Shown here piece by piece: positions 7,730-19,812 of a stretch of DNA of 64,000 bases. The notes under the pieces are model-generated. The model made no database searches. It was not told the DNA's origin and saw only the letters and a program-made list of their open reading frames with translations. The stretch comes from Evansella sp. AB-P1 (GTDB lineage Bacteria; Bacillota; Bacilli; Bacillales; Salisediminibacteriaceae): positions 142,649-206,648 of the forward strand of contig NZ_JARUKY010000009.1 in NCBI RefSeq assembly GCF_029688925.1, in the 5' to 3' direction. Each line of letters begins with the position of its first letter. Position 1 is the first letter of the stretch. A program made the translations under genes and the position numbers.

Positions 7730-8518
7730 TTAATTATTTTTACCTCTAGCTTCTTCTATAGCTTTTTGTAATTCTTTCTCCTTATAAAACACTCTAACTA
7801 AATAAAGGCCATTTCCAGGAATGGTGAGACCTGCCTCAAATCTGTTTTTTGCTTCAAGAATTTCGGAGATACGATAAGGTGCGAGTTTCCCTGTACCCAC
7901 ATCTAATAAGGTTCCTGTTATAATACGAACCATTTGATACAAAAAACCACTGCCTATATAGCGGAATGTCCAATCATCTCCATCTCGTTCAATGGTAGCA
8001 GAAAAAAGGGTTCTTGTTTTTTCCTTTACCGTTGTTTTTGGTGAGGAAAAGCTTGTAAAGTCATGCTTCCCTTCTAAAAGCTTTGCTCCTGCCATCATAT
8101 CATTATATGACAGCTTCACTGGATGGTGATACTTGTAATGCCTATCAAAAACATTTTTAATCTTATTCGTATATACTCTATAAATATATTCCTTTCCAAC
8201 CGCATCGTATCGAGCTTGGAAATTAGAATCTACATAGGTCACATGACGTACAAGAATATCTTCAGGAAGAATACTATTTAAAGCCTGTGGCCATCGTTCT
8301 TCAGGGATGGACAGGGGGGTATCATAATGTATGGTCTGTCCTACACCATGAACTCCTGCATCTGTTCTACCTGAGCCGTAAACTTTCCAATCATCCACTT
8401 TATGCATTTTAGCCAACGCTTTTTCAAACTCACCTTGAACTGTTCTCTTGTTAGGCTGTACTTGATAGCCTGAAAAGTTCGTACCATCATAGGAAATAAT
8501 TGCTTTTATCCGCTGCAT
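7730..8518 (-). CDS. truA: tRNA pseudouridine(38-40) synthase
   Basis: TruA converts uridines 38-40 of the tRNA anticodon arm to pseudouridine. The catalytic Asp is D53 in the GRTDAGVH motif. The N-terminal SYDGTNFSGYQ and the GSGFLYQMVR region are also typical. The length of 262 aa is normal. It lies 15 bp downstream of ecfT and ends the ecfA1-ecfA2-ecfT-truA unit. An AAAGGTG ribosome binding site precedes the ATG. Confidence 0.97.
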   Translation of the reverse strand: MQRIKAIISYDGTNFSGYQVQPNKRTVQGEFEKALAKMHKVDDWKVYGSGRTDAGVHGVGQTIHYDTPLSIPEERWPQALNSILPEDILVRHVTYVDSNFQARYDAVGKEYIYRVYTNKIKNVFDRHYKYHHPVKLSYNDMMAGAKLLEGKHDFTSFSSPKTTVKEKTRTLFSATIERDGDDWTFRYIGSGFLYQMVRIITGTLLDVGTGKLAPYRISEILEAKNRFEAGLTIPGNGLYLVRVFYKEKELQKAIEEARGKNN

Positions 8519-8533
8519 TTTCTATCACCTTTC

Positions 8534-9346
8534 TCAAGAAAAAAACCTTTCTGTAATGGCTAATAGGGAAAATAGTAAAAATACGATGATGGCTATCGTA
8601 TCAATCCAACCCCATTGTAACTTTCTAAATTTTGTTCGCTGATTGCCACCTGTATACCCTCTTGCTTCCATAGCAACAGCTAAATCTTCTGCTCGTTTAA
8701 AAGACCGAACAAATAGTGGGACAAGAATGGAAACAAATTTTTTTACTCTTTGGATTAGTGACCCTGTTGAAAAATTAGCCCCACGGCTTATTTGTGCATT
8801 CGTTATTTTTCGTGTTTCCCCAAGCAATGTTGGAATAAAACGAAGTGCAATTGACATCATAAATGCTAGTTCATGTATGGGAATTCGTAGTTTTTCTAAA
8901 GGACGAAGCAGGGTTTCCATTCCGTCAGCAAGGTTAACTGATGTGGTAGTCAATGTTAATAAAGATGCCATGGTTACCAATGTTAGTAACCGTATAGCTA
9001 TAATAAAGCCTTCTATTACACCTTCTACATAAATAGTAATAAAGAATACCTCAAATAAAATACTTCCTTCGCCAGTTATTATGAGGTGCATCATAAACGT
9101 AAATAAGATTATGATTCCGATGAGACGCATTCCCTTTAAGAAGAAACGTAAAGGGACCTGTGATAAATAAAAGGAAACAATCGTAATAAATAGGCCAATG
9201 GCTATTATTAATGGATGAGAACTAAAAAATAGAAAGACCATGAATAAAACGATGCAAATTAATTTAGCTCGTGGATCCATTCGATGTATGTAAGAGTCCC
9301 CTGGAACGTATTGACCAATGATATTGTTATTTAGCATATCCCCCAT
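8534..9346 (-). CDS. ecfT: ECF transporter transmembrane subunit EcfT
   Basis: Membrane coupling subunit of the energy-coupling-factor module that serves several vitamin-binding S components. Five to six hydrophobic segments are visible, with the two Ala-Arg-Gly coupling motifs in the cytosolic part (SRGANF and EARGYTGG). Length is 270 aa. The ATG overlaps the ecfA2 stop (TAATG), indicating translational coupling; AGAAAGG upstream serves as the ribosome binding site. No S component is encoded nearby, so this is the shared group II type. Confidence 0.95.
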   Translation of the reverse strand: MGDMLNNNIIGQYVPGDSYIHRMDPRAKLICIVLFMVFLFFSSHPLIIAIGLFITIVSFYLSQVPLRFFLKGMRLIGIIILFTFMMHLIITGEGSILFEVFFITIYVEGVIEGFIIAIRLLTLVTMASLLTLTTTSVNLADGMETLLRPLEKLRIPIHELAFMMSIALRFIPTLLGETRKITNAQISRGANFSTGSLIQRVKKFVSILVPLFVRSFKRAEDLAVAMEARGYTGGNQRTKFRKLQWGWIDTIAIIVFLLFSLLAITERFFS

Positions 9347-10212
9347 TAGTCCCTTTCTAAAAACATTAGTAATTCTTCCACAGTATTATATAAGTCAAAC
9401 TTTGCTGTATTTATTTTTTTATCTCCACTAGTTTCTTTTAATAAGTGTAACAGTTTCACAGTATCTGGAATACCCAATCCTAGCTGAAGTAATTTATCTC
9501 GTTGCTGAAATACCTCTTCTCTTTTTCCACACATCTCTAATTCACCATTATTCATAACTACAATGTTCTGTCCATATTTCACAGCTTCCTCCATCTGATG
9601 AGTAACTAAAATAACAGATCTGTCTCCTCTTTCCTTATACCATTCATAAAAAAGCTCCATTATTTCATATTGCCCTTGTGGATCTAGTCCAGCAGTTGGT
9701 TCGTCCAAAATTAATATTTTCGGTTCACTTGCTAGGACTCCTGCAATAGCAACACGTCTCATCTGACCACCACTTAACTCAAAGGGGGAACGATTAAATA
9801 ACATATCAGAGATTCCAACTCTCGATAAAGCATTTCTTCCTATCTCTTCTGCTTCACCTTGTGGAACACCAAAATTTATGGGGCCAAAGGATACATCCTG
9901 TAAAACGGTATCATGAAACAGTTGGTTCTCAGGATACTGAAACACCATTCCAACATGCCTTCTAAGCGAAAAAATATCTTTTTCCTTCGTTTTACTGGAA
10001 ATAATGTACTCCCCTATCTCCATTTTTCCCTCTGTAGGTTGAAGAAGACCATTTATCAATTGAATCAATGTGGATTTACCTGAACCTGTTCGCCCTATAA
10101 TGACATTATATGAATTCTCCTCAAATGTAACGTTTACTTGTTTCAATGCTTCTCGTTCAAAAGGAGTATTAGGCATATACTTATAAACTATGTTTTTCGC
10201 TTTAATTTGCAT
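9346..10212 (-). CDS. ecfA2: ECF transporter ATP-binding protein EcfA2
   Basis: ABC ATPase of the energy-coupling module. Walker A is GRTGSGKST (40-48), the Q-loop lies near FQYPENQLF (91-99), the signature is LSGGQ (146-150) and Walker B ends in DEPTAGLD. It pairs with EcfA1 and drives vitamin uptake through EcfT. Its start overlaps the end of ecfA1 by 25 bp, and its stop overlaps ecfT. Confidence 0.96.
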   Translation of the reverse strand: MQIKAKNIVYKYMPNTPFEREALKQVNVTFEENSYNVIIGRTGSGKSTLIQLINGLLQPTEGKMEIGEYIISSKTKEKDIFSLRRHVGMVFQYPENQLFHDTVLQDVSFGPINFGVPQGEAEEIGRNALSRVGISDMLFNRSPFELSGGQMRRVAIAGVLASEPKILILDEPTAGLDPQGQYEIMELFYEWYKERGDRSVILVTHQMEEAVKYGQNIVVMNNGELEMCGKREEVFQQRDKLLQLGLGIPDTVKLLHLLKETSGDKKINTAKFDLYNTVEELLMFLERD

Positions 10213-11030
10213 AACATGTCCACCAGCTTTTTTTCATCGATAATTTCATCTGGTATTACAATTCCTTTTTCTCTTAAAGTATTTATAACTTCATAGATAA
10301 ATGGTCGTTTAAGTTTCGCCTCTGTTAAAACCTTTTCATCAAAAAGAATGTCTTGTGGTTTTCCATTACGAATGATTTTCCCATCTTTTAGGACAATCAG
10401 GCGATCAGCCATCATTGCTTCTTTCATATCATGAGTAATGGTAATTAGCGTAATGTTTTTGTCTTTATTTAATCTTTGTATAGATGAAAGTACCTCCATC
10501 CTCCCAGCAGGGTCTAACATGGATGTAGCTTCGTCAAACACAAGGATGCTTGGTTTCATGACTAAAGCACCTGCTATTGCAACTCGCTGCTTTTGTCCTC
10601 CAGATAAACGGTGTGGCTCCTGTTTTTCCAGTCCTGCCAAGTCCATTTCATGAATAGCCTCTTGTACTCTTTGTACCATCTCTTCATACGGTACACCCAT
10701 ATTTTCAAGTCCAAAAGCAACATCGTCTTCTACTGTAGGTGCAATAAATTGATTATCTGGATTTTGAAAAACCATCGTAACATTTTTTCGTATCGCTAGA
10801 AGATTCTTTTCTTCACAGCTATTCAAACCTACAATAAAAACGTGACCATCCGTTGGAACTAACAGTCCGTTTAGAAATTTTCCTAATGTCGATTTCCCAG
10901 ATCCATTACGTCCAACAATAGAAACCCATTCACCTGAATGGATGGACAAATGTATATTCTTTAATACATCAACGTCATTGGAGCTATAACGAAAAGAAAG
11001 GTTATTAATACGAATGATTTCGTTACCCAT
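10188..11030 (-). CDS. ecfA1: ECF transporter ATP-binding protein EcfA1
   Basis: First ATPase of the module. Walker A is GRNGSGKST (40-48), the signature LSGGQ (142-146) and Walker B ends FDEATS. I placed the start at the ATG at 11030, seven bases after GGAGGG; an in-frame ATG at 11045 overlaps that site and is rejected. It is the first gene of the ecfA1-ecfA2-ecfT-truA unit, downstream of rplQ and its terminator. This order is conserved in Bacilli. Confidence 0.96.
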   Translation of the reverse strand: MGNEIIRINNLSFRYSSNDVDVLKNIHLSIHSGEWVSIVGRNGSGKSTLGKFLNGLLVPTDGHVFIVGLNSCEEKNLLAIRKNVTMVFQNPDNQFIAPTVEDDVAFGLENMGVPYEEMVQRVQEAIHEMDLAGLEKQEPHRLSGGQKQRVAIAGALVMKPSILVFDEATSMLDPAGRMEVLSSIQRLNKDKNITLITITHDMKEAMMADRLIVLKDGKIIRNGKPQDILFDEKVLTEAKLKRPFIYEVINTLREKGIVIPDEIIDEKKLVDMLCKLKRKT

Positions 11031-11076
11031 GAGATGTCCCTCCATTCTACATTTGTATGATTGGGATCACTATACA

Positions 11077-11129
11077 AAAAAAGGGCACAGAACCCAAATC
11101 TGAAACCAGATCTGGTGTCTCGCCCTTTG
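11077..11129 (-). terminator. Terminator of the S10-spc-alpha cluster after rplQ
   Basis: The outer stem AAAGGGC/GCCCTTT encloses an inner AGATCTGGT-type hairpin. On the minus strand a run of six T residues follows. It separates rplQ from ecfA1. Confidence 0.85.
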
Positions 11130-11156
11130 AAGAATCAATTAATTGTTAAGCTATTA

Positions 11157-11519
11157 CTACACGAGCTCAATAATCGCCATTTCTGCACCGTCTCCACGGC
11201 GAGGTCCAAGCTTAAGCACACGTGTGTATCCACCTTGGCGTTCCTCATAGCGTGGTGCGATATCATCAAATAACTTTTGAACAGCGTTTGTACCTGCCTC
11301 TGCATCTGCAACTTCATTACGAATGAATGCTGCTGCTTGACGACGAGCATGTAAGTCACCACGCTTACCTAGTGTGATCATTTGATCAACGATAGAACGT
11401 AGTTCTTTTGCTTTAGGTACTGTTGTTTCAATACGTTCGTTGATGATTAAATCAGTAGCTAAATCACGAAATAATGCTTTTCGAGCGCTGCTATCACGAC
11501 CTAATTTTCTATAGCCCAT
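11157..11519 (-). CDS. rplQ: 50S ribosomal protein L17
   Basis: L17, 120 aa, bacterial type. It begins with the conserved [16 protein letters not shown] block and ends in the [15 protein letters not shown] tail. It is the last ribosomal gene of the alpha operon, 115 bp after rpoA, and precedes the terminator. Confidence 0.98.
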   Translation of the reverse strand: MGYRKLGRDSSARKALFRDLATDLIINERIETTVPKAKELRSIVDQMITLGKRGDLHARRQAAAFIRNEVADAEAGTNAVQKLFDDIAPRYEERQGGYTRVLKLGPRRGDGAEMAIIELV

Positions 11520-11634
11520 GAGTGTCCCTCCTTCTCAAGTCAAAATTTCTACGTATTTTCATAGTGAGATGAAGTATGGGAAAAAATATTAATAGTTTGT
11601 TCAAAAGTTTTTCAACTTCTTAAACTACGAATTT

Positions 11635-12579
11635 CTATTCTTCCTTACGAAGGCCTAGGCCTAATTCACCTAGCTTTTCTTGTACCTCTTCTAAAGATTT
11701 TCTTCCGAGGTTTCGAACCTTCATCATATCTTCTTCTGATTTGTGCGTTAATTCTTGTACTGTATTAATACCAGCACGCTTTAAACAGTTATAGGAACGA
11801 ACGGACAAATCTAATTCTTCGATTGTCATCTCAAGAACTTTTTCTTTTTGGTCTTCTTCTTTTTCGACCATAATCTCTGCATGTTGTGCTTGATCAGTTA
11901 AGCCAACAAAAATATTTAAGTGCTCAGTTAAGATTTTTGCGCCCAAGGAAACTGCTTCTTCTGGACGAATACTTCCATCTGTCCATACATCAAGGGTCAA
12001 TTTATCATAGTTTGTAATCTGACCTACCCGTGTGTTTTCAACTTGATAGTTCACACGTGCAACAGGAGTATAGATAGAGTCAACTGGAATAACTCCGATT
12101 GGTAATTCTTCAGAGTTATTTCCTTCAGCAGGAACATACCCTCTTCCAGTGCTCGCAGTAACTTTCATATGAAATTGAGCTCCCTTTGAAAGAGTTGCAA
12201 TATGGAGGTCAGGGTTTAAAACCTCCACATCACTATCATGCATAAAGTCTGCAGCAGTGACAACCCCTTCTCCTTGCGCTTCAATTTCTAACGTTTTTTC
12301 TTCGTCTGAGTAAATTTTAAGAGCGAGTTTCTTTAAGTTTAAAATGATAGACGTTACATCTTCTACTACACCTTCAATGGTAGAAAACTCATGGAGAACA
12401 CCATCAAACTGGACGCTAGTTACAGCTGCCCCTGGTAGAGAAGATAATAGAATTCGGCGGAGAGAATTCCCCAAAGTTGTACCATAACCACGTTCTAACG
12501 GTTCTACTACAAATTTCCCGTACGATGCATCTTCACTTATTTCAATCGCTTCAATTTTTGGCTTTTCTATTTCGATCAT
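11635..12579 (-). CDS. rpoA: RNA polymerase alpha subunit
   Basis: Alpha subunit, 314 aa, as in other Bacillaceae. The N-terminal dimerisation domain contains [14 protein letters not shown] (about residues 37-50), the assembly site for beta and beta-prime. A flexible acidic linker near residues 230-245 leads to the C-terminal domain with its helix-hairpin-helix (about 250-310), which contacts UP elements and activators. It lies between rpsK and rplQ in the alpha operon. A hairpin sits shortly before its ribosome binding site. Confidence 0.98.
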   Translation of the reverse strand: MIEIEKPKIEAIEISEDASYGKFVVEPLERGYGTTLGNSLRRILLSSLPGAAVTSVQFDGVLHEFSTIEGVVEDVTSIILNLKKLALKIYSDEEKTLEIEAQGEGVVTAADFMHDSDVEVLNPDLHIATLSKGAQFHMKVTASTGRGYVPAEGNNSEELPIGVIPVDSIYTPVARVNYQVENTRVGQITNYDKLTLDVWTDGSIRPEEAVSLGAKILTEHLNIFVGLTDQAQHAEIMVEKEEDQKEKVLEMTIEELDLSVRSYNCLKRAGINTVQELTHKSEEDMMKVRNLGRKSLEEVQEKLGELGLGLRKEE

Positions 12580-12610
12580 TAAACAAACCCTCCTTCAAAA
12601 CGTCGAAACC

Positions 12611-12637
12611 CCGGTTGAAGTCCATTCGTTCAACCGG
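12611..12637 (-). promoter_or_regulatory. Perfect RNA hairpin in the rpoA leader
   Basis: CCGGTTGAA pairs with TTCAACCGG over nine base pairs with a nine-base loop, about 32 bases upstream of the rpoA start. No T-run follows, so it is not a terminator. It may protect the transcript or tune rpoA translation relative to rpsK; that role is inferred. Confidence 0.6.
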
Positions 12638-12735
12638 AATCCCTCATTGGGTACATCCCGACCTGTCACGAAACCGTCAATATCTTACAAAGAGTAGCCA
12701 TTTCGGCAAACGACTCTTAAACCATTATTGACAAG

Positions 12736-12753
12736 GGTATGGACTTCCATACC
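12736..12753 (-). promoter_or_regulatory. Compact hairpin just after rpsK
   Basis: GGTATGGA and TCCATACC form an eight-pair stem with a two-base loop (a near-perfect palindrome), about ten bases beyond the rpsK stop. No T-run follows on the minus strand. It could be a 3' stability hairpin or processing site between rpsK and rpoA. Confidence 0.5.
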
Positions 12754-12763
12754 TCTGATGCGA

Positions 12764-13156
12764 CTATACTCTACGACGTTTTGGTGGACGGCAACCGTTA
12801 TGTGGAACTGGAGTTACATCTTTAATCATGTTTACTTCTAACCCAGTAGCTTGAAGTGAACGGATTGCTGCTTCACGTCCAGCGCCAGGTCCTTTTACTG
12901 ATACTTCTACAGTTTTCATACCATGTTCCATTGCTGCTTTAGCTGCTGTTTCAGCTGCTGTTTGAGCTGCGAATGGAGTAGACTTACGTGAACCTTTAAA
13001 TCCTAAAGCTCCCGCACTAGCCCAAGAAATCGCATTACCACGTGTATCAGTGATCGTTACGATTGTATTGTTAAATGTAGAACGAATGTGCGCAATACCG
13101 GATTCAATATTTTTACGTTGACGACGCTTATTACGAGTCGTTTTCGGTTTAGCCAT
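12764..13156 (-). CDS. rpsK: 30S ribosomal protein S11
   Basis: S11, 130 aa, on the platform of the small subunit. It contains the conserved [18 protein letters not shown] block near the N-terminus and the [13 protein letters not shown]-terminus. It lies 18 bp downstream of rpsM in the alpha operon. Confidence 0.98.
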   Translation of the reverse strand: MAKPKTTRNKRRQRKNIESGIAHIRSTFNNTIVTITDTRGNAISWASAGALGFKGSRKSTPFAAQTAAETAAKAAMEHGMKTVEVSVKGPGAGREAAIRSLQATGLEVNMIKDVTPVPHNGCRPPKRRRV

Positions 13157-13174
13157 AATCGACCATTACCTCCT

Positions 13175-13540
13175 TTACTTCTTCTTATTTGCTACAGTAC
13201 GACGAGGACCTTTTCTTGTTCGTGCATTATTTTTGGTTTTTTGCCCACGAACAGGAAGACCACGACGGTGACGAATACCGCGATATGATCCAATTTCAAT
13301 CAAACGCTTAATGTTTAAAGAAACTTCACGTCGAAGGTCACCTTCGACTTTATATTTATCCATAACTTCACGGATTTTACCTAATTCGTTTTCCGTTAAG
13401 TCACGTACGCGTGTATCCTCAGAAACACCAGCTTCTTTTAAAATCTCACTAGCACTGGTTTTCCCGATTCCAAATACGTACGTTAATGAAACGACAACTC
13501 GTTTGTCACGAGGAATGTCGACACCAGCTATACGTGCCAT
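13175..13540 (-). CDS. rpsM: 30S ribosomal protein S13
   Basis: S13, 121 aa, in the small-subunit head, where it contacts P-site tRNA and makes bridges to the large subunit. It begins [15 protein letters not shown], carries [14 protein letters not shown], and ends in the basic TVANKKK tail. It lies between rpmJ and rpsK with an AGGAGGTG ribosome binding site. Confidence 0.98.
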   Translation of the reverse strand: MARIAGVDIPRDKRVVVSLTYVFGIGKTSASEILKEAGVSEDTRVRDLTENELGKIREVMDKYKVEGDLRREVSLNIKRLIEIGSYRGIRHRRGLPVRGQKTKNNARTRKGPRRTVANKKK

Positions 13541-13559
13541 TCCTTACACCTCCTGTGAA

Positions 13560-13938
<379 letters not shown>

Positions 13939-13942
13939 GAAT

Positions 13943-14245
13943 TTACTCTCCTTCCTTCAGTAAATTATCATCAATATATGTTGAAATTGCAAATCGCAAT
14001 TTGGCATTGGTAACACGACCCGTTTCAACGATGCTACTTTTCACTTCAGGAACTAGAATGTTTAGCTGCTCAACATGTTGAATGTTCTTCTTTTTTGCAC
14101 GATCTACTTTCCGTTTATCACCGTCAGCAATTCGAACAAAACGATCATCCAATATTTCTATTATACAAGCAAACTGTCCTTTGTCCCTTCCATTCAATAT
14201 TCGCACAAGCTCACCCACTTGTGGAATCGATTCAGGATCTTTCAT
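13943..14245 (-). CDS. KOW-domain RNA-binding protein (L14e-like)
   Basis: Protein of 100 aa with an N-terminal KOW-like motif (about residues 8-40: [15 protein letters not shown]), followed by a short basic region with DRAKKKN. Bacilli carry such an L14e-like KOW protein (YbzG in B. subtilis) between map and infA. It is probably an RNA or ribosome binder, but its exact role is not known to me. AAAGGTGG precedes the ATG. Confidence 0.85.
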   Translation of the reverse strand: MKDPESIPQVGELVRILNGRDKGQFACIIEILDDRFVRIADGDKRKVDRAKKKNIQHVEQLNILVPEVKSSIVETGRVTNAKLRFAISTYIDDNLLKEGE

Positions 14246-14262
14246 TTAGTGACCACCTTTTT

Positions 14263-15686
<1,424 letters not shown>

Positions 15687-15720
15687 CTATTGAAAGCTAA
15701 GGGAGAAGTACTCCCTTATC

Positions 15721-17013
15721 CTATTTTATAAAACCTTTATAGGATCGTTGTATCAATTGGCTTTCAATTTGTTTCATCGTATCTAAAGCTACACCAACAA
15801 CAATCAATAATCCTGTTCCTCCAATTTGAACTGCTGGAGGTAACCCTGCCAGTGATGTAAAAAACACTGGAATTATTGACACTGCTGCTAGAAATAGAGC
15901 TCCGACAAATGTCAAACGATAAAGAATTCGAGTGATATATACTTGTGTCGTTTGACCAGGACGAATTCCAGGAATATAACCACCTTGTTTTTTCAGGTTA
16001 TCAGCCATCTGCTCTGGATTCACTTGAACAAACGTATAGAAATATGTGAAACCAATGATTAAAGTTGCATAAACAACGAGACCAAGCGGATTCTCATAAT
16101 TAAAGTTTGTAGTAATCCATCCAGCAATAGCATTTTCATCCCCAATAAAACCTGCTACAGTCGGTGGAAAAATGAAAAGTGACATTGCAAAGATGACAGG
16201 AATTACCCCCGCTGAGTTTACTTTTAAAGGAAGGTGAGTTGATTGACCTCCTTGTGGCTTCCCAGCAACTACCCGTTTAGCATATTGTACAGGTATTTTC
16301 CTTAATGCTTGTTGAACGAATACAATTCCAACGATGATTGCTAACATAGCAAGAATTAATAATGCGATGATCACGATATTAATAAACAACGCATCCCCTG
16401 CTTCTTGAATATGTGTAGCATAAATTTGGTTTACACCAACGGGAATTCCGGCAGCAATACCACCGAAGATGATAATAGAAATACCATTCCCAACACCTTT
16501 TGCTGTAATTTGTTCCCCAAGCCACATAAGAAACGCTGTACCAGCTGTAAGCGTAGTAGCAATTAACAAGTATGTTGTAACACTTGGATTTGGAACAAGT
16601 CCAGTAAACAGATTGTTAAATCCAATAGACATTGCTAACGCTTGGAAAAATGCAATGACAATCGTACCGTATCTCGTTACTTGCGCTAATTTTCGACGAC
16701 CAGCTTCACCTTGTTTTGACCATTCGGCAAATTTAGGTACAACATCTAATCTTAAAAGCTGAACGATAATAGATGCTGTGATATACGGCATGATTCCCGT
16801 TGCAAAAATAGAAAAATTCTCTAATGCTCCACCGCCAAAGGTATTTAAAAATCCAAAGGCGTTCATTTCTCCAGCAAAATCTAATCTTGCTGGATCAACA
16901 CCTGGAGCAGGAATATGAGCACCGATACGAAAGACGACCAACATCGCTAAGGTGAAAAAGATTTTATTTCTTAAATCACCGATACGCATTATATTGGAAA
17001 TCGTTCGAAACAT
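15721..17013 (-). CDS. secY: Preprotein translocase channel subunit SecY
   Basis: Ten-transmembrane channel subunit of the Sec translocase, 430 aa. Typical segments include the N-terminal RNKIFFTL, the plug region with TFGGGALENFSIFATGIMPYI, and the cytosolic loop IPGIRPGQ. I placed the start at the ATG at 17013, whose first base overlaps the rplO stop (TTTGATG), with GAGGTGG as ribosome binding site; the preceding TTG is rejected. Its partner SecE is encoded at 44918. Confidence 0.97.
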   Translation of the reverse strand: MFRTISNIMRIGDLRNKIFFTLAMLVVFRIGAHIPAPGVDPARLDFAGEMNAFGFLNTFGGGALENFSIFATGIMPYITASIIVQLLRLDVVPKFAEWSKQGEAGRRKLAQVTRYGTIVIAFFQALAMSIGFNNLFTGLVPNPSVTTYLLIATTLTAGTAFLMWLGEQITAKGVGNGISIIIFGGIAAGIPVGVNQIYATHIQEAGDALFINIVIIALLILAMLAIIVGIVFVQQALRKIPVQYAKRVVAGKPQGGQSTHLPLKVNSAGVIPVIFAMSLFIFPPTVAGFIGDENAIAGWITTNFNYENPLGLVVYATLIIGFTYFYTFVQVNPEQMADNLKKQGGYIPGIRPGQTTQVYITRILYRLTFVGALFLAAVSIIPVFFTSLAGLPPAVQIGGTGLLIVVGVALDTMKQIESQLIQRSYKGFIK

Positions 17014-17453
17014 CAAACCACCTCAGTCGTTCCGCCAGCAGCCTCAATCGCTTCTTTTGCAGAAGCTGAGAATTTATGAGCTTTTACAGTAAGTTTTGTT
17101 TCTAACTTACCATTTCCAAGAACTTTAATCCCGTCTTTTTCGTTGCTAATAACGCCTGTTTCAATTAATAGTTCTGGCGTTACTTCAACGCCATCTTCGA
17201 AACGATTTAACGTTTCTACATTAACTATTGCGTATACTTTTCGAGTCGGATTTGTAAAACCACGTTTTGGTAAACGCATGTAGATTGGCATTTGGCCACC
17301 TTCAAATCCAGGACGTACTCCACCACCAGAACGAGAGTTTTGTCCTTTATGTCCTCGACCAGCAGTTTTACCGTTACCTGATCCAATACCACGTCCAACA
17401 CGGTTACGTACTTTTCGTGATCCTTCAGCAGGTTTCAATTCGTGAAGTTTCAT
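17013..17453 (-). CDS. rplO: 50S ribosomal protein L15
   Basis: L15, 146 aa. The N-terminal half is the Gly/Arg-rich extension that threads into 23S rRNA ([19 protein letters not shown]); the C-terminal half is the globular domain. The stop overlaps the secY start, coupling ribosomal and translocase expression. Confidence 0.98.
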   Translation of the reverse strand: MKLHELKPAEGSRKVRNRVGRGIGSGNGKTAGRGHKGQNSRSGGGVRPGFEGGQMPIYMRLPKRGFTNPTRKVYAIVNVETLNRFEDGVEVTPELLIETGVISNEKDGIKVLGNGKLETKLTVKAHKFSASAKEAIEAAGGTTEVV

Positions 17454-17480
17454 GTTGACACCTCCTCAACTGTTTATCGA

Positions 17481-17669
17481 TTATGCTTCAATTTCTTTTA
17501 CACTGACGAGATGAGAAACTTTTGTTACCATTCCGCGAATTGCTGGATTGTCCTCTTGAACGACAGTGTGATTCACTTTTCGAAGACCTAATGTCTTCAC
17601 AGTGACGCGCTGATCTTCTGGGCGTCCGATCAAGCTACGTTTGAGGGTGATCTCTAATTTGTTTGCCAT
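17481..17669 (-). CDS. rpmD: 50S ribosomal protein L30
   Basis: L30, 62 aa, starting [20 protein letters not shown]. The [20 protein letters not shown] motif region is typical. It lies between rpsE and rplO in the spc operon. Confidence 0.97.
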   Translation of the reverse strand: MANKLEITLKRSLIGRPEDQRVTVKTLGLRKVNHTVVQEDNPAIRGMVTKVSHLVSVKEIEA

Positions 17670-17682
17670 GCCAAATCCCTCC

Positions 17683-18180
17683 TTAACCTAGCAGCTCTTC
17701 TACTGATTTGCCGCGTAGTTTCGCAACATCTTCTGGACTCTTCAACGCTTCTAATCCTTGAATTGTTGCACGTACCATATTGATTGGGTTGTTAGTTCCT
17801 AAAGATTTAGAAAGAATATCTCCAACACCAGCAAGTTCAAGTACAGCACGAACAGGTCCACCTGCAATAATTCCAGTACCTTCAGATGCTGGTTTTAATA
17901 GCACACTACCTGCTCCAAATTTTCCAGTAATTAAATGCGGAATAGTTGTGCCTTGAATAGGAACACTAATTAAGTTCTTCTTAGCATCTTCAATTCCTTT
18001 ACGGATCGCTTCTGGTACTTCTTGGGCTTTCCCCATACCAAATCCTACGTGTCCGTTTTTGTCTCCTACTACAACTAATGCAGCAAAGCGGAATCGACGT
18101 CCACCTTTAACAACCTTTGCTACACGGTTGACAGTAACGACTCTTTCTTCAAGTTCCAATTTATTTGGGTCGATACGCAT
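17683..18180 (-). CDS. rpsE: 30S ribosomal protein S5
   Basis: S5, 165 aa, near the mRNA entry tunnel, important for decoding fidelity. The N-terminal double-stranded-RNA-binding-like domain has [20 protein letters not shown], the loop where spectinomycin-resistance mutations occur; residues here look wild type. The C-terminal domain contains [12 protein letters not shown]. Confidence 0.98.
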   Translation of the reverse strand: MRIDPNKLELEERVVTVNRVAKVVKGGRRFRFAALVVVGDKNGHVGFGMGKAQEVPEAIRKGIEDAKKNLISVPIQGTTIPHLITGKFGAGSVLLKPASEGTGIIAGGPVRAVLELAGVGDILSKSLGTNNPINMVRATIQGLEALKSPEDVAKLRGKSVEELLG

Positions 18181-18208
18181 GAATTTATTTCCCTCCTTCT
18201 AGCCTTGA

Positions 18209-18571
18209 TTAAAACTTCAGACCAGCTTCGCGGGCTGCATCTGCAAGCACTTGTACGCGACCATGATATAAATATCCACCACGATCAAATACTACTAATT
18301 CATGACCTTTTTCAAGGGCACGCTTTGCAACTAATTCGCCTACTTGGCGCGCTGCTTCCTTATTTCCGCCGTTTTCAAGTTTTAGTTCTTTATCTAAGCT
18401 TGAAGCACTAGCAACCGTAACGCCAGAAACGTCATCGATTAATTGTGCATATATTTGCTTATTAGAACGGAAAACGTTCAAACGAGGACGTTCAGCAGTA
18501 CCAGTGATCGTACGACGAACATGTGCGTGTCTTTTCTTACGTACCGCGTTCTTTTTAGTCTTAGTGATCAT
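18209..18571 (-). CDS. rplR: 50S ribosomal protein L18
   Basis: L18, 120 aa, binds 5S rRNA together with L5 and L25-type proteins. It has the basic N-terminus ([14 protein letters not shown]) followed by [16 protein letters not shown], and ends [10 protein letters not shown]. It lies between rplF and rpsE. Confidence 0.98.
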   Translation of the reverse strand: MITKTKKNAVRKKRHAHVRRTITGTAERPRLNVFRSNKQIYAQLIDDVSGVTVASASSLDKELKLENGGNKEAARQVGELVAKRALEKGHELVVFDRGGYLYHGRVQVLADAAREAGLKF

Positions 18572-18604
18572 TGAACGTCAGTCCTTTCTTTCCGTTATTT
18601 AGCT

Positions 18605-19141
18605 TTATTTACCTGTCTTACCTTCCTTACGTCTTACAAATTCACCTTCATAGCGAATTCCTTTACCTTTGTAAGGCTCAGGTTTTCTTACAGCGCGGAT
18701 ATTTGAAGCTAACGCTCCTACGCGTTCCTTATCGATACCTTTAACAGTAATCTTTGTATTTGCAGGAACGTCTATTTCAATACCTGCTTCAGGTGTAAAT
18801 TCAACCTGATGAGATAGACCTACGTTTAAAACTAATTTATTACCAGACTTTGTTGCTCTGTATCCAACCCCTACTAATTCAAGGTTCTTCTCGTAACCCT
18901 TTGTAACACCTTCAACCATGTTATTGATTACGCTACGAGTAGTACCATGAAGAGCACGGTGAGTTTTATGATCTGAAGGACGTTCTACGAAAATTTGGTT
19001 CTCTTCATGCTTGATAATCATATCAGCATGAAGGTCACGCTTAAGTTCGCCTTTCGGTCCTTTAACTGTAATGTTATTTCCGTCAAGTTTAACTTCTACT
19101 CCTGATGGAATCTCAACTGGTTTTAAACCAACACGAGACAT
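18605..19141 (-). CDS. rplF: 50S ribosomal protein L6
   Basis: L6, 178 aa, near the factor-binding site of the large subunit. Two repeated alpha/beta domains are visible; the C-terminal one ends with [14 protein letters not shown], the conserved signature. It lies between rpsH and rplR. Confidence 0.98.
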   Translation of the reverse strand: MSRVGLKPVEIPSGVEVKLDGNNITVKGPKGELKRDLHADMIIKHEENQIFVERPSDHKTHRALHGTTRSVINNMVEGVTKGYEKNLELVGVGYRATKSGNKLVLNVGLSHQVEFTPEAGIEIDVPANTKITVKGIDKERVGALASNIRAVRKPEPYKGKGIRYEGEFVRRKEGKTGK

Positions 19142-19171
19142 ACCTTACACCTCCATTCTGTTCCATTCAAC

Positions 19172-19570
19172 TTACCAAACGTAAGCTAATACTTCTCCTC
19201 CAACTTGTTGTTGGCGAGCTTCTTTATCCGTAAGAACTCCGTTAGATGAGGAAACTATTGCAATTCCTAATCCACCAAGTACGCGCGGCATTTGATCTGC
19301 TTTCGCGTAAACTCGAAGTCCTGGCTTACTAATTCTCTTAAGTCCAGTGATAACACGTTCGTTATTTGCACCATACTTAAGGAAAATACGAAGAATACCT
19401 TGTTTGTTATCTTCAATATATTCGAAATCGCGAATGAAACCTTCGCGCTTTAAAATGTCTGCTACTTCACGCTTAACTTTAGAAGCTGGAAGCTCTAAGC
19501 TATTGTGTCGTACAGTATTCGCATTGCGAATACGAGTCAGCATATCAGCAATTGGATCTGTCATGACCAT
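19172..19570 (-). CDS. rpsH: 30S ribosomal protein S8
   Basis: S8, 132 aa, a primary 16S rRNA-binding protein. It starts [17 protein letters not shown] and ends [19 protein letters not shown], both conserved. In many bacteria S8 represses its own operon, but I could not recognise an S8 target here. Confidence 0.98.
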   Translation of the reverse strand: MVMTDPIADMLTRIRNANTVRHNSLELPASKVKREVADILKREGFIRDFEYIEDNKQGILRIFLKYGANNERVITGLKRISKPGLRVYAKADQMPRVLGGLGIAIVSSSNGVLTDKEARQQQVGGEVLAYVW

Positions 19571-19597
19571 CGTATTTACCTCCTTCCCTAAACGGAA

Positions 19598-19783
19598 TTA
19601 CCAGCTAGCTTTTTTGACGCCCGGAATTTGACCTTTATATGCAAGTTCTCGGAAGCAGATACGGCAAAGTTTGAACTTGCGAATTACACTATGTGGGCGA
19701 CCGCAGCGTTCGCATCGAGTATAATCTTGCACTTGAAATTTTTTAGGCCTTTTATTTTTCGCAATCATCGACTTTTTAGCCAA
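19598..19783 (-). CDS. rpsN: 30S ribosomal protein S14, zinc (Z) type
   Basis: Short S14 of 61 aa with the zinc motif CERC...CRIC, the form used when zinc is available. The start is a TTG at 19783, chosen because AGAGAGGAG lies six to eight bases upstream and because the protein then begins MAKKSMI like its homologues; an upstream in-frame GTG overlaps that site. It lies between rplE and rpsH. Confidence 0.95.
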   Translation of the reverse strand: MAKKSMIAKNKRPKKFQVQDYTRCERCGRPHSVIRKFKLCRICFRELAYKGQIPGVKKASW

Positions 19784-19812
19784 GGTCTTCACTCCTCTCT
19801 TTTAGCACGTTG

